A DNA stretch of 64,000 nt from Collinsella tanakaei (GCF_016900375.1 NZ_JACJKB010000002.1:186001-250000), one strand, 5' to 3'; counted from the first letter of the stretch, positions 34,481-43,254 are shown. Program-made: numbers and translations. The notes: generated by a model from the sequence alone, not told the origin.

Positions 34481-35692
34481 ATGTTGAACAAGAGTCCGCG
34501 CATCAAGCGCGACAACGAGCCTAAGCCCGAGGAGGCCCCGACCTCCAAAAAGGAGCGCAAGACGACCCATAAGGAGAAGGTCCACAAGGGCGTCATGATC
34601 GTGGTCGTGGCCATCGGCTGCGCCGCCATGCTGCTCTCCGTGACCGCCATGGCGTGCTCCGGCGTTCTCAACCAGGTGACCACGCAGGAGAGCTACCAGC
34701 TCACCGGCGGTGTGGCCGCTACGGTCAAGGGCGTGAACATCACCGAGGACACCATCACCAAGCAGATCATGTCCATCCGCAACGCCTACGGCCACGGCAG
34801 CGACGGCAGCTGGGCCCAGTACCTCGTCGACAACGACCTGACCCCCGAGAGCTACCGCGAGCAGACCATCGAGTCCTACGCCGACCAGTATCTCCAGCAG
34901 GCCGCCATCAACGAGAACGACATCACCGTCTCCGACGAGGAGGTCGAGGAGGCCTGGCAGAATGCCTGCTCGAGCTACGGCGGCGAGGACGAGTTCATCG
35001 AGCAGCTGTCCACCTACGGCTACACCGAGGACACCTACAAATCCAGCCTCAAGAACAGCCTGGCCCAGGACAAGCTCAAGGAGGCCGTCGCCCCCACCGA
35101 GAACCCGACCGATCAGGACATCATCGACTACCTGAACGAGAACCTCGACACCTACAACGACGCCCGCCGCTCCTCCAACCTGCTGATTTCGGTTGCCTCC
35201 GACGCCACCGACGAGGAGAAGGAGGAGGCCCGCGCCAAGGCGCAGGAGGCCCTCGACAAGATCAACTCCGGCGAGCTCTCCTTCGAGGACGCCGTCGAGC
35301 AGTACTCCGACGATACCGGCTCCAAGGATGACGGCGGCGACGTGGGCTGGGACAAGCTCACGAGCTTCGTGACCGAGTACCAGGACGCCCTGTCGCAGAT
35401 GTCCGTCGGCCAGGTGAGCGACATCGTCGAGACCACCTACGGCTACCACATCATCAAGTGCACCGACTACTTCCACGTGGACGACCAGGTCACCTCGATC
35501 GACCAGGTGCCCGAGGAGATGCGCGACTACATCTCCAACATCGTGAAGACCCAGGCGCAGAGCGAGGCCTACACCAACTGGTGGAACGACTACAAGGAGA
35601 AGGCCGACCTGCAGATCAACCCCATGCCCGAGAACGTTCCCTACAACGTGAGTCTCGACGGCGTGACGAAGTCCACCGGCAGCGCCGAGTAG
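34481..35692 (+). CDS. Membrane-anchored PpiC-type peptidyl-prolyl isomerase (PrsA/SurA-like)
   Basis: A 403-residue extracytoplasmic foldase. A basic N-terminus of about 37 residues precedes one hydrophobic segment (VMIVVVAIGCAAMLLSV), which ends in MACSG and could act as a lipobox-like signal or an uncleaved anchor. A SurA-type helical chaperone region (about 75-220) is followed by the parvulin domain (about 225-340) with GELSFEDAVEQYSDDTGSK and GYHIIKC motifs. The long basic pre-sequence is unusual for PrsA. The likely role is folding of exported proteins at the membrane surface. ATG at 34481 follows AAGGG. It is monocistronic with its own terminator. Confidence 0.85.
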   Translation: MLNKSPRIKRDNEPKPEEAPTSKKERKTTHKEKVHKGVMIVVVAIGCAAMLLSVTAMACSGVLNQVTTQESYQLTGGVAATVKGVNITEDTITKQIMSIRNAYGHGSDGSWAQYLVDNDLTPESYREQTIESYADQYLQQAAINENDITVSDEEVEEAWQNACSSYGGEDEFIEQLSTYGYTEDTYKSSLKNSLAQDKLKEAVAPTENPTDQDIIDYLNENLDTYNDARRSSNLLISVASDATDEEKEEARAKAQEALDKINSGELSFEDAVEQYSDDTGSKDDGGDVGWDKLTSFVTEYQDALSQMSVGQVSDIVETTYGYHIIKCTDYFHVDDQVTSIDQVPEEMRDYISNIVKTQAQSEAYTNWWNDYKEKADLQINPMPENVPYNVSLDGVTKSTGSAE

Positions 35693-35719
35693 CGCGAGCC
35701 GTACATATCCCGCACGTAA

Positions 35720-35751
35720 GGGCCGAGAGGAGCGATCCTCTCGGCCCTTTT
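35720..35751 (+). terminator. Rho-independent terminator of the PpiC gene
   Basis: GGGCCGAGAGGA (35720-35731) pairs perfectly with TCCTCTCGGCCC (35736-35747), followed by TTTT. Confidence 0.9.
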
Positions 35752-35821
35752 GCAGTATTGGTCACGAGTAAAGGGTTCTGAAAGGTTAGACGGTTGTTCG
35801 TTGAGTTGCCGTTCGACTCTC

Positions 35822-35997
35822 TTGGATGAAATCGCCACTTTTGTACCGCTGGATGCAGGGTGTAGGGGCTGTATAAGGCAAATAAAGTTGCCAAATCATA
35901 CATAGCTGACAAAACGGACTTACCGATAGATCCTTTTTGGCCTATGAGAAAGACCCGTTCGTACCCTGCCGGGTACAAAAGTGGCGATTTCATCCAA
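35822..35997. repeat. Family E inverted-repeat element, copy E2 (perfect ends)
   Basis: A 176-bp element with perfect 26-nt terminal inverted repeats (35822-35847 and 35972-35997; the left one begins TTGGATGAAATCGCCACTTT). The interior is AT-richer than the genome and contains CAAAACGGACTTACC. It lies 184 bp beyond the 3' end of the nuclease-like gene; copy E3 lies beyond that gene's 5' end. The remaining 35998-36181 shows nothing I recognise. Confidence 0.9.
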
Positions 35998-36181
35998 ACA
36001 GGGGGTTATTTACTCTCGAATGATTGTCCTACGGCTAGTTTTTACAGCGCGCCGGCAAAGCCGAGCCTGGTGGGTCACCCGCATATGCGTTCAATTTCTA
36101 AAAACAAGGTACAAGTTCCAGACGCAAACGCCCCGCGTGAATGCAATGTAGGGCGCCTCTTCTTCGCGCCATGCTCAACGG

Positions 36182-37357
36182 CTACACCGGCGGCATGCCT
36201 ACAGCTTTTCTCAAATCGTTGAGCAGCCTGTCTTGTAGTTTGCGATACTCTTTGACCTGGTAGCGATACCTGACTCCCGCGAACCTGTGTATCGTTTCGG
36301 CAATGGCTTCGAGTGCCGTTATGCTTGCCATTTGCTTCCTGTCGATCACGATAACGCGCACTCCCATTCCCTGAAGTCCGTTGTTGCGATTGGCATCGTG
36401 TATGCGCGAATTAACCAGTTCATGCCCGATGCCGTTGTACTCGATGTCGGATTTTGCCGCCGGGATGTATAGGTCACAGTCCGCATATGGCATGCCGTCG
36501 GCCATGGCTACCGCGTTGTCGTTGAAGTCGAGGCGAAAGTTGAGCAGCACTCCCTGGGGAAGCGCCGCGCAATTGAATCCACCGTATCGATGCGGGAGGC
36601 CGAACATGCCGTACTGAACCGATTCGGCCGGGGAGCGCGATCCCTCCGCCGCATAGCGAACGGCGCGTCGGAACGTTTCATCAATCCCTCTAGTCGTCCA
36701 AGCGGCAAGCGCTTCGAGTTCTTCGAGCGTCGTCGCCGCTTCACAACCGTTATGGATTTGATCGACAACAGCTGCGACTATCTTGGTCTCTCGAGTCTGC
36801 GAATCAGCAAGCACGTCTTCGTCCGATATATGTGGTGGGTCATCGTCTTCTGACTTTCCCTCGGTCTGTTGTTCTGAGCTTGTATCGCTGCCGTCTAGGT
36901 TGGGCCATGTTTTGCCATTCTCGAGGGGAAATGTCGCCTCCGGCGGAAGCGTGTAGGCGCCTAGCAGCTCCATAATCAGCATGAACGTCTGCGCAAACGT
37001 ATGGCTGCGCGCGTAGAGCAGCGCCGTGAACGCAGGCGAGGTGCAGCATATATCTGGCTCGATCTGCATGAGTGCATGATGCGGGAGCGTACCAGAGAAG
37101 ACCGTGCAACGAATGCCTCCCTTGTTCCTGCGGTGCGAGGCATCGGCCACGAGGACCCATAGGTCGCCATCGTCGGCTTCCTCATAAAACCCTTTGCGAG
37201 ACAAAGAGGCAAAGTCAATCTGGCTCTGGTTGGGCAGGCAGCGCCTGAAAGCCTCTTCCTGTTGTTGATCACCGAGTGGGTGCCATGTCAGGGCAGAATA
37301 CGACCGTCGTGCGGCTCGGATGCCGCGGACGGAAGATATGCCAGTAATAATAATCAT
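36182..37357 (-). CDS. Predicted PD-(D/E)XK (Vsr/DUF559-like) protein flanked by family E elements
   Basis: A 391-residue protein of unknown function. The C-terminal third reads ADCDLYIPAAKSDIEYNGIG, then HELVNSRIHDANRNNGLQGM and GVRVIVIDRKQM. An Asp, then E-x-N/D-G, a His, and an R-(H)-D-x-x-R-N-N helix match the Vsr/DUF559-type endonuclease fold. The N-terminal 160 residues contain CCTSPAFTALLYARSHT and MELLGAYTLPPE. From memory, proteins of this layout are numerous in Coriobacteriia; that is unverified. The base composition is clearly lower in GC than neighbours. The ATG at 37357 has no ribosome binding site, and an imperfect inverted repeat covers it. Other options include an abortive-infection or AbiEi-like regulator. 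Confidence 0.6.
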   Translation of the reverse strand: MIIITGISSVRGIRAARRSYSALTWHPLGDQQQEEAFRRCLPNQSQIDFASLSRKGFYEEADDGDLWVLVADASHRRNKGGIRCTVFSGTLPHHALMQIEPDICCTSPAFTALLYARSHTFAQTFMLIMELLGAYTLPPEATFPLENGKTWPNLDGSDTSSEQQTEGKSEDDDPPHISDEDVLADSQTRETKIVAAVVDQIHNGCEAATTLEELEALAAWTTRGIDETFRRAVRYAAEGSRSPAESVQYGMFGLPHRYGGFNCAALPQGVLLNFRLDFNDNAVAMADGMPYADCDLYIPAAKSDIEYNGIGHELVNSRIHDANRNNGLQGMGVRVIVIDRKQMASITALEAIAETIHRFAGVRYRYQVKEYRKLQDRLLNDLRKAVGMPPV

Positions 37358-37406
37358 ACAAATGATAATAACATCCGGACATTAATAAAGTATGTGAAAA
37401 CATACT
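37345..37406 (-). promoter_or_regulatory. AT-rich control region of the nuclease-like gene
   Basis: Two inverted repeats sit here: AGTATGT/ACATACT (37389-37395 and 37400-37406, perfect) and TAATAATAATCAT/ATGATAATAA around the start codon (8 of 10 match in the inner arms). With the lack of a ribosome binding site this suggests tight or leaderless control. Promoter boxes are not clear. Confidence 0.4.
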
Positions 37407-37518
37407 AAATGATACAAGGCGACAAAGAATCACTTCATGATGGTTCATGATTCGTCAGAGGTCACTCTCCTGTACCCGTCGCTCCTTTTTGGGTTTGAAG
37501 GCAGTGGCTTGAGAGGCG

Positions 37519-37724
37519 TGGATGGAATTGCGACTTTTGTACCGCAGAGCCCTGCTGTCCGCGGTTCCATTCCGATGTTCGAAGGCCACAGGCTACGCGC
37601 GATGTCCTGCTTCTGTGGCAGAACTGACGTTTTGACCGCTTTGGGCAGATGAATTGACGGGCGTGTCGAAGCGTCTCTGACCTAGGTGAGGTAATTCGGG
37701 TACATAACTCACGATTTCATCCAA
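37519..37724. repeat. Family E inverted-repeat element, copy E3
   Basis: A 206-bp element. The left end TGGATGGAATTGCGACTTTT and the right end (37699-37724, ending ACGATTTCATCCAA) are diverged copies of the E2 ends. The interior holds GTTTTGACCGCTTTGGGC. It lies in a 491-nt gap between the nuclease-like gene and yqeY; the rest of that gap holds no recognisable structure. Confidence 0.8.
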
Positions 37725-37848
37725 GGAGGTTGCTTGAGCACGCGCGAGGCAGCCGCTGCCCCCTGATCGGCGCCCGTCAGCCCGCGGCGGGCAGGTAGAA
37801 TGGAGGGCGCACAGAAGCAAGGTCACCAACCGAGAAACGGAGCACGAT

Positions 37849-38292
37849 ATGACAAGCGAAGAGCTGCACAACGAGATGGTCGCGGCCATGAAGGCCAAGG
37901 ACAAGACCCGCCTGTCCATCATCCGCCAGGTGATTGGCGAGGTGAAGAACCTCGAGGTCAACGAGCGTCGCGACGCCACCGAGGAGGACGTCAACAGCAT
38001 GATCAAGCGCCTGATCAAGCAGACGGGCGAGACGCTCGAGATGTCCATCAAGGCTGCCAACAACCAGGAGCGCACCGACACCCTGACCGAGCAGGTCAAG
38101 ATCCTCGAGAGCCTGCTGCCTGCCCAGGTGACCGGCGATACCCTGATCGAGCTCATCGAGAGCACCATCGCCGAGCTGGGCGCCAGCAGCAAGAAGGACA
38201 TGGGCCGCGTGATGGGCGCACTCGGCAAGGCCACGGGCGGCAACTTCGACAAGCCCATGGCCGCCAAGGAGGTCGGCGCCCGCCTGGCATAG
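37849..38292 (+). CDS. GatB/YqeY-domain protein
   Basis: A 147-residue all-helical protein of the YqeY family, which resembles the C-terminal tail domain of the amidotransferase subunit GatB and may bind tRNA; its precise role is not known. It has MKAKDKTRLSIIRQVIGEVK near the N-terminus, the ESLLPAQVTGDTLIELIE segment, and KKDMGRVMGALGKATGGNFD near the end, the most conserved family stretch. Length is normal. The ATG at 37849 has GGAGC upstream. A terminator follows at 38327. Confidence 0.9.
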   Translation: MTSEELHNEMVAAMKAKDKTRLSIIRQVIGEVKNLEVNERRDATEEDVNSMIKRLIKQTGETLEMSIKAANNQERTDTLTEQVKILESLLPAQVTGDTLIELIESTIAELGASSKKDMGRVMGALGKATGGNFDKPMAAKEVGARLA

Positions 38293-38326
38293 CGCCGCGC
38301 CCCGCAGCCATCAAAGCGAAAGCAAA

Positions 38327-38364
38327 CGAAGGCCCGTCCCGGCAAAGTCCGGGGCGGGCCTTCG
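38327..38364 (+). terminator. Hairpin after yqeY
   Basis: CGAAGGCCCGTCCCGG (38327-38342) pairs with CCGGGGCGGGCCTTCG (38349-38364), one mismatch, without a long T-run. Confidence 0.75.
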
Positions 38365-38826
38365 CGTGACCGCGCGAACCGCTTGCGGGCCGCCGCGGCA
38401 GCGCCGCCACCAGCCGTCTACCTGCGCCATCGCCGATGCGTGCATATTATGTGCCGCATCGCCCGACATCATGTTAAATCGGTGAGCCGCCCCGCCAACC
38501 TGCGCCCCGACAACGGCGCAGGTAACCAAACTGTTTCGGAATCCTCCCAGCAAACACTCCATCAAAGCGATGCGTATAATGGGACTCCCCAAGGGTAAAA
38601 GGATGCGCAACTGCTGCATTCGCACGCTCTTTTATCGAATAATCCGTATGCGCTACACTGTTGGCCATATGTAACCGTTCGATTACCGACTCGTTGCGGG
38701 AGCTCGGAACTACCGAAGCCCGCCCGCACACGACCGTACAATATGTGAGCCGCGCTGATCCGCACCACCCGCTCGGCAGGTGGTTGGTGCATCGCGCGCC
38801 CGGCGAAGAAGGAAGGAACCGCGTAC
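38365..38826 (+). promoter_or_regulatory. Upstream region of ABC system 2
   Basis: This 462-nt gap before the second amino-acid importer holds no gene I can support. A good -10 box, TATAAT, is at 38575-38580, but the -35 position is poor. TACACT (38654-38659), with TTTATC 17 nt upstream, is a second candidate. No riboswitch or T-box core was recognised in the long leader. Confidence 0.4.
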
Positions 38827-39558
38827 ATGGCCGATATGATCGAAATCCGCGGGCTGAACAAGTACTTCGGCGATCTGCATGTCCTGAAGGACATCAACCT
38901 GACCGTCAAGGCGGGCGAGAAGCTCGTTGTCATCGGACCCTCCGGCTCCGGCAAGTCCACGCTCATCCGCTGCATCGACTACCTCGAGGAGCCCACGAGC
39001 GGCGACGTCGTCATCGACGGCATCCCGCTGACCAAGAAGAACCACCTGGAGATGGCCCGCAAGTACAGCTCCATGGTGTTCCAGCAGTTCAACCTGTATC
39101 CCAACATGACGGTGCTGGGCAACCTGACCCTCGCGCCGATCAAGCTGCAGAAGAAGAGCAAAGAGGAGGCCACCCGCGCCGCCATGGCCGCGCTCGAGCG
39201 CGTCGGCTTGGCTGCAAAAGCGGGTGAGTATCCTCAGAACCTCTCCGGCGGCCAGCAGCAGCGCGTCGCCATCGCGCGCGCCATGTGCACCAAGCAGCCC
39301 ATCATCCTGTTCGACGAGCCCACCTCGGCGCTTGACCCGGAGATGATCCAGGAGGTGCTCGACGTCATGATCGAGCTCGCCCAGGAGAACATCACCATGG
39401 TCTGCGTGACCCACGAGATGAACTTCGCCAAGCAGGTGGCCGACCGCGTCATCTTCATGGACGACGGCCAGATTCTCGAGGAGGGCACGCCGGAGCACTT
39501 CTTCACCAACCCGCAGAACCCTCGCTGCAAGGACTTCCTCAACAAGATCCTGCACTAA
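38827..39558 (+). CDS. Amino-acid ABC transporter, ATPase (system 2, GlnQ-like)
   Basis: A 243-residue ATPase of the polar amino-acid group: Walker [11 protein letters not shown] near residue 39, Q-loop [14 protein letters not shown], signature LSGGQQQR, Walker [13 protein letters not shown], and switch His in CVTHEM. All catalytic residues are present. It is the first gene of a five-gene run that continues with a binding protein, two permeases and a kinase-like gene, all on the plus strand. The ATG at 38827 follows GAAGGA. Confidence 0.92.
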   Translation: MADMIEIRGLNKYFGDLHVLKDINLTVKAGEKLVVIGPSGSGKSTLIRCIDYLEEPTSGDVVIDGIPLTKKNHLEMARKYSSMVFQQFNLYPNMTVLGNLTLAPIKLQKKSKEEATRAAMAALERVGLAAKAGEYPQNLSGGQQQRVAIARAMCTKQPIILFDEPTSALDPEMIQEVLDVMIELAQENITMVCVTHEMNFAKQVADRVIFMDDGQILEEGTPEHFFTNPQNPRCKDFLNKILH

Positions 39559-39672
39559 CCGCGGCACCGCGCGGGCGCAGATGTCGCCCGCCAGCTGCCC
39601 ATATCTTGGAGCCCCTGCGACCTTTCGTCGCAGCTGGCCATATCCGTACCGAATTTGGAAGGGGTACCGATT

Positions 39673-40545
39673 ATGAAGAACATCTCTCGTCGCAATTTCC
39701 TGCAGGTCTGTGGACTCGGCATCGTCGCGGCTGCTGGCGCAAGCGCGCTCACTGGCTGCGGTGGCAGCGATTCCGGTAGCGGCTCCACCGCTGGCGATTC
39801 CGGCTCCAAGGTCGAGGCCATCAAGGCCCGCGGCAAGCTCAACTGCGGCGTCAAGGCTGACGTTCTGGGCTATGGCTACCTGAACACCGAGACCAACGAG
39901 TACGAGGGCCTCGAGATCGACCTATGCTACCAGGTCGCCGCGGCGGTCCTGGGTGTTTCCTACGACGAGGCCAAGGAGAAGAAGCTCTGCGAGTTTACGA
40001 CCGTGACGCCCAAGACCCGCGGCCCGCTCATCGACAACGACTCCCTCGACATCGTCTGCGCGACCTACACCATCACGCCCGAGCGTGAGGAGGACTGGGA
40101 CTTCTCCACGTCCTACCGTACCGACTCCGTCGGCATCATGGTCATGAAGTCCTCCGGCATCGCCGAGATGGCCGACTTCGACGGCAAGATCATCGGCGTG
40201 TCCCAGGGTTCCACCACCAAGGACGCTATCCTCACCATGTTCGAGGAGAAGGGCATCGGCGCCACGCCCGAGTTCAAGGAGTACCCGGACTACCCGTCCA
40301 TCAACTCCGCGCTCGAGTCTGGCAACATCGACGCCTTCGCCATGGACCGCTCCACGCTGAACACCTACATGAACGACCAGAAGGAGCTCGTCCAGCCCGA
40401 CATCGAGTTCGGTACGCAGGATTACGGCATCGCCTCCAAGAAGGGCTCCGACCTGTCCGACGTCGTCGATGAGACCGTTACCGAGCTGCTCGACAACGGC
40501 TGGATGGATGAGGAGATCACCACCTGGCTGGGCGCGAGCGCGTAA
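39673..40545 (+). CDS. Amino-acid ABC transporter, solute-binding lipoprotein (system 2)
   Basis: A 290-residue family-3 binding protein. Twin-arginine signal SRRNFLQVCG and lipobox LTGC predict Tat export and lipid anchoring, as in system 1. Ligand-domain segments are KLNCGVKADVLGYGYLN, EYEGLEIDLCYQVAAAVLG, CATYTITPEREEDWDFS and VSQGSTTKDA, resembling glutamate/glutamine/aspartate binders (PEB1-like). I chose the ATG at 39673 because GGAAGGGG precedes it and the Tat motif follows at once; the in-frame TTG at 39655 is less likely. Confidence 0.88.
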   Translation: MKNISRRNFLQVCGLGIVAAAGASALTGCGGSDSGSGSTAGDSGSKVEAIKARGKLNCGVKADVLGYGYLNTETNEYEGLEIDLCYQVAAAVLGVSYDEAKEKKLCEFTTVTPKTRGPLIDNDSLDIVCATYTITPEREEDWDFSTSYRTDSVGIMVMKSSGIAEMADFDGKIIGVSQGSTTKDAILTMFEEKGIGATPEFKEYPDYPSINSALESGNIDAFAMDRSTLNTYMNDQKELVQPDIEFGTQDYGIASKKGSDLSDVVDETVTELLDNGWMDEEITTWLGASA

Positions 40546-40695
40546 CCGTAGCCGATAGCTACCTGCGGGGCGGACGCCAGATACGGACGTCCGCCCCTGT
40601 GTTGTCTTCAGATAAGGCTGGTTCGTGAGAATCATGGGCCGCGCGGCCTTCGCTGCGCACCGGTCTCATCTTGAGACAGATTGGAAAGGAGAGAT

Positions 40696-41448
40696 ATGCT
40701 CGACGGGCTGTTTGACGCCAAGCGTTGGGAGATCACGATGGCGGAGATGCCTGCGCTGTGGGAGGGCTTTGCCTTCACGCTGCAGGTGGTTGTCGCCGGT
40801 CTGCTGATCTCGCTCGTGCTGGGCACCATCTTGGGCGTCTTCTCGACGACGCGTTCGCGCGTGCTGCGACTGATCAGCCGCATCTACGTTGAGTTCTTCC
40901 AGAACACGCCCCTGCCGGTGCAGGTGTTCTTCTACTACATGGCCGGTCCGCGCGTGCTGCAGATGATCACGGGCGCCGAGAGCCCCGTGCGCCTTTCGGC
41001 CTTCGCCATCGGTGCGCTCGGCGTGGGCCTGTACCATGCCGCGTACATTTCCGAGGTCATCCGCACGGGCATCGAGTCCGTGCCGCGCGGTCAGATGGAG
41101 GCGGCGCTTTCGCAGGGCTTCACCCGCGTGCAGTCCTACATCTACATCATCCTGCCGCAGACCTTCAAGGTCATCCTGCCCCCGCTGTGCAACCAGGCGT
41201 TGAACCTGGTCAAGAACACCTCGGTGCTCGCGCTCATCGCCGGCGGCGACCTCATGTACAACGCGGACAACTTCGTGTCGACTTACGGCTACCTGCAGGG
41301 CTACATCATGGCCTGTGTGCTGTACTTCATCATCTGCTTCCCGCTGGCCATTCTGGTCCAGTGGCTCGAGCGCCGCTCCAAGCGCCGTCCGCGCGCCAAG
41401 AACATCCCGGGCATCACCCCCGCCCCCGAGCCCGCAAAGGAGGCGTAA
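40696..41448 (+). CDS. Amino-acid ABC transporter, permease A (system 2)
   Basis: A 250-residue polar amino-acid permease. GFAFTLQVVVAGLLISLVLG is the first helix of the domain, YVEFFQNTPLPVQVFFYYM the conserved inner segment, and EAALSQGFTRVQSYIYIILP the EAA loop. The basic C-terminus (KRRPRAKNIPG) is cytoplasmic. The ATG at 40696 follows AAAGGAGAG. It lies 3 nt before the second permease gene, so the two form a heterodimer. Confidence 0.9.
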   Translation: MLDGLFDAKRWEITMAEMPALWEGFAFTLQVVVAGLLISLVLGTILGVFSTTRSRVLRLISRIYVEFFQNTPLPVQVFFYYMAGPRVLQMITGAESPVRLSAFAIGALGVGLYHAAYISEVIRTGIESVPRGQMEAALSQGFTRVQSYIYIILPQTFKVILPPLCNQALNLVKNTSVLALIAGGDLMYNADNFVSTYGYLQGYIMACVLYFIICFPLAILVQWLERRSKRRPRAKNIPGITPAPEPAKEA

Positions 41449-41451
41449 CGC

Positions 41452-42099
41452 ATGGAGATCTTCACCCCGGCAAACGTTTCCTTCATCATGGCCGGCTTCC
41501 TCAAGACCATCGAGATCTCGGTTCTGGCCATCATCTTCTCGGTGATCCTGGGCACGGTGCTCGCGCTCGTCAAGCAGTACTGCGTGGGCAAGCTGAGCCC
41601 GTTCAAGTGGCTCGTGAGCGCCTATATCGAGCTGTTCCGCTGCACGCCTAACCTGCTGTGGATCCTGTTTATCTACTTCACGGTCAAGGGCAGCGACATC
41701 TTCATCTCGGTGCTCGCGTTCACGATCTTCACCTCCGCGGTCATGGCCGAGATCATCCGCGGCGGCCTGAACTCCATTCCTAAAAGCCAGTTTGAGGCGG
41801 CCAAGTCGCAGGGCTTCGGCTTCTTTGCCAGCATGCGCCTGATCATCCTGCCGCAGACGTTCAAGACGATCATCCCCGCGCTGTTCTCGCAGTGCACGAC
41901 GGTCATCAAGGACTCCTCGTATCTGGCCGGCATCAACGTGATGGAGTTCATGTTCTCCGCCAAGGTCGTCATGGGTTACACCAGCGACCTCAGCCAGGTG
42001 TTGCTGCTGTACGGTTTCGTGTTCTTGCTATACTTCGTGTTGAACTTCGGCATCTCGCTGATCGTGCGCGCCTACCAGCGCCGCGTGGTGGCTGCGTAG
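41452..42099 (+). CDS. Amino-acid ABC transporter, permease B (system 2)
   Basis: A 215-residue permease with FIMAGFLKTIEISVLAIIFS, YIELFRCTPNLLWILFIYF and the EAA loop EAAKSQGFGFFASMRLIILP. AAAGGAGG lies within the end of permease A, so the genes are translationally coupled. It is slightly short for the family but has all expected helices. Confidence 0.9.
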   Translation: MEIFTPANVSFIMAGFLKTIEISVLAIIFSVILGTVLALVKQYCVGKLSPFKWLVSAYIELFRCTPNLLWILFIYFTVKGSDIFISVLAFTIFTSAVMAEIIRGGLNSIPKSQFEAAKSQGFGFFASMRLIILPQTFKTIIPALFSQCTTVIKDSSYLAGINVMEFMFSAKVVMGYTSDLSQVLLLYGFVFLLYFVLNFGISLIVRAYQRRVVAA

Positions 42100-42151
42100 C
42101 GATTGAAACGAGTGGCCGGGCGCGTGGCGTCCGGCGGATTGGAAGGCTGCT

Positions 42152-42859
42152 ATGGCGGATTCGAGCAAGAAGCATCGCGACGTCTCCAAGCTGTTGGCTC
42201 AGGACCTGTACAGCAACACGAACCTGGGCGCCCCCACCGAGGAGGGCGATCCGGAGTACCCCGTGGTGATCACCATCGCGCGCGAGTACGGCACCGATGC
42301 CCACGAGATCGGCATCGCGCTGCAGGAGCGCCTGGGGATTCCCCTGTACGACAACGAGCTGCTCATCCGTGCGGCACGCCGTTCCGATACGGTCGTCGAC
42401 ATGGTGGCGCCCTACGACGAGAGCGTCGCCGCCGAGATGATGGCGTTTCTGCCGGATCGCTTCGATTCGCGCACCATGGCCGACCAGCTCTTCGAGAGCC
42501 TGAAGCAGGTCATTCTCGACGTGGGCTCCAGCGAGTCGTGCATCATCATCGGGCGCCTGTCCGACTACATCCTGCGCGACAACCCGAACCTCATCAACGT
42601 GTACGTGACGGCGCCGCTCGAGGAGCGCGTCGAGATCGTGTGCAAGCGCCGCGGCATCACCGAGGCGCAGGCCATGAAGCGCATCAAGCGCATGCAGCGC
42701 AACCGCGAGCTGTTCTACAAGCGCTATTCCGCGGGCAAGACCAAGCTGCGTGCGCACAAGGACCTGACCGTGAACCGCGCCCTGTTCGGCGTGGAGGGCA
42801 CTGCGGACATCATCGCCGCCGCCTACAACGTCAAGATGCGCGAGCTCGGCCGCCTCTAA
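42152..42859 (+). CDS. Cytidylate kinase-like protein with altered P-loop
   Basis: A 235-residue protein of the cytidylate kinase-like family. VITIAREYGTDAHEIGIALQ matches the family opening, except that the usual GSGGR phosphate-binding loop is GTDAH. ERLGIPLYDNELLIRAARRS, CIIIGRLSDYIL and VYVTAPLEERVEIVCKRRGI are the other family segments; the lid Arg residues follow. The function of this family is poorly known and distinct from true Cmk. It starts 53 nt after permease B and shares the transcript, so a link to nutrient uptake is possible. The changed P-loop could weaken ATP binding. The ATG at 42152 follows GGAAGG. Confidence 0.75.
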   Translation: MADSSKKHRDVSKLLAQDLYSNTNLGAPTEEGDPEYPVVITIAREYGTDAHEIGIALQERLGIPLYDNELLIRAARRSDTVVDMVAPYDESVAAEMMAFLPDRFDSRTMADQLFESLKQVILDVGSSESCIIIGRLSDYILRDNPNLINVYVTAPLEERVEIVCKRRGITEAQAMKRIKRMQRNRELFYKRYSAGKTKLRAHKDLTVNRALFGVEGTADIIAAAYNVKMRELGRL

Positions 42860-42893
42860 CTTACTACTTGGTCTCATTGGGGACGTAGCCAAT

Positions 42894-42931
42894 ACGCGCC
42901 ATCCTGGGTTCTCCCGGGGTGGCGCGTTTTT
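42894..42931 (+). terminator. Terminator of ABC system 2 operon, next to half a family A repeat
   Basis: ACGCGCCATCCTGGG (42894-42908) pairs with CCCGGGGTGGCGCGT (42913-42927), two wobbles, and ends in TTTTT. A half family A unit, TCATTGGGGACGTAGCC (42873-42889), lies just before it, as if the terminator replaced the other half. Confidence 0.8.
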
Positions 42932-42963
42932 GTCCACTTTCAGGACGGAGATGAAAGTGGACA
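42931..42963. repeat. Family C repeat, copy C4 (perfect ends)
   Basis: TGTCCACTTTC (42931-42941) and GAAAGTGGACA (42953-42963) enclose AGGACGGAGAT. It is in inverse orientation relative to the other copies and overlaps the T-run of the terminator. Confidence 0.85.
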
Positions 42964-42982
42964 TTGTCGGCCGACGGATGCC

Positions 42983-43100
42983 CTGTGCGCTTTGGGAACA
43001 TCCCTCGCCGTCTGACTGTGCGGTTTGGGAACATATCGTGGCCGGAGACGTTCCTTACGCGCACAGCCAAGTGCGGCCAGTGTTCCCAAAGCGCACAGTC
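42983..43100. repeat. Family D repeat, second copy of the four-unit nested array
   Basis: Units like CTGTGCGCTTTGGGAACA are at 42983-43000 and 43014-43033 (direct), and 43050-43066 and 43081-43100 (inverted). The outer pair matches perfectly over 18 nt. Same order and spacing as at 10255-10376. Confidence 0.88.
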
Positions 43101-43128
43101 AGATGCCCGGAACGTGCGCGCGCAGCGG

Positions 43129-43240
43129 GCTGGCCTCTCTGGGGACGTAGCCGGGAGGCGCCACGCCGGGGGTCCCAGGCAGCAGCTTCACCGCGGTGGC
43201 CGGCTTGGCGCCTCCCGGCTACGTCCCCAGAGAGGCCAGC
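43129..43240. repeat. Family A palindrome, copy A5, with a 42-nt loop
   Basis: Arms 43129-43163 and 43206-43240 are perfect over 35 nt and include GGGGACGTAGCCGGGAGG. The loop is long (42 nt) and GC-rich, unlike the 4-nt loops of A1, A2 and A6. Confidence 0.95.
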
Positions 43241-43254
43241 CGGCTTGCGTCGCC

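Noticed and set aside
36182-37357. Transposase assignment for the gene between E2 and E3
   Set aside because: No DDE, Y1 or serine-recombinase motif is visible; the only recognisable pattern is a Vsr/DUF559-like nuclease core.
38365-38826. T-box or amino-acid riboswitch before ABC system 2
   Set aside because: No AGGGTGGNACCGCG-type antiterminator or other known core was visible.
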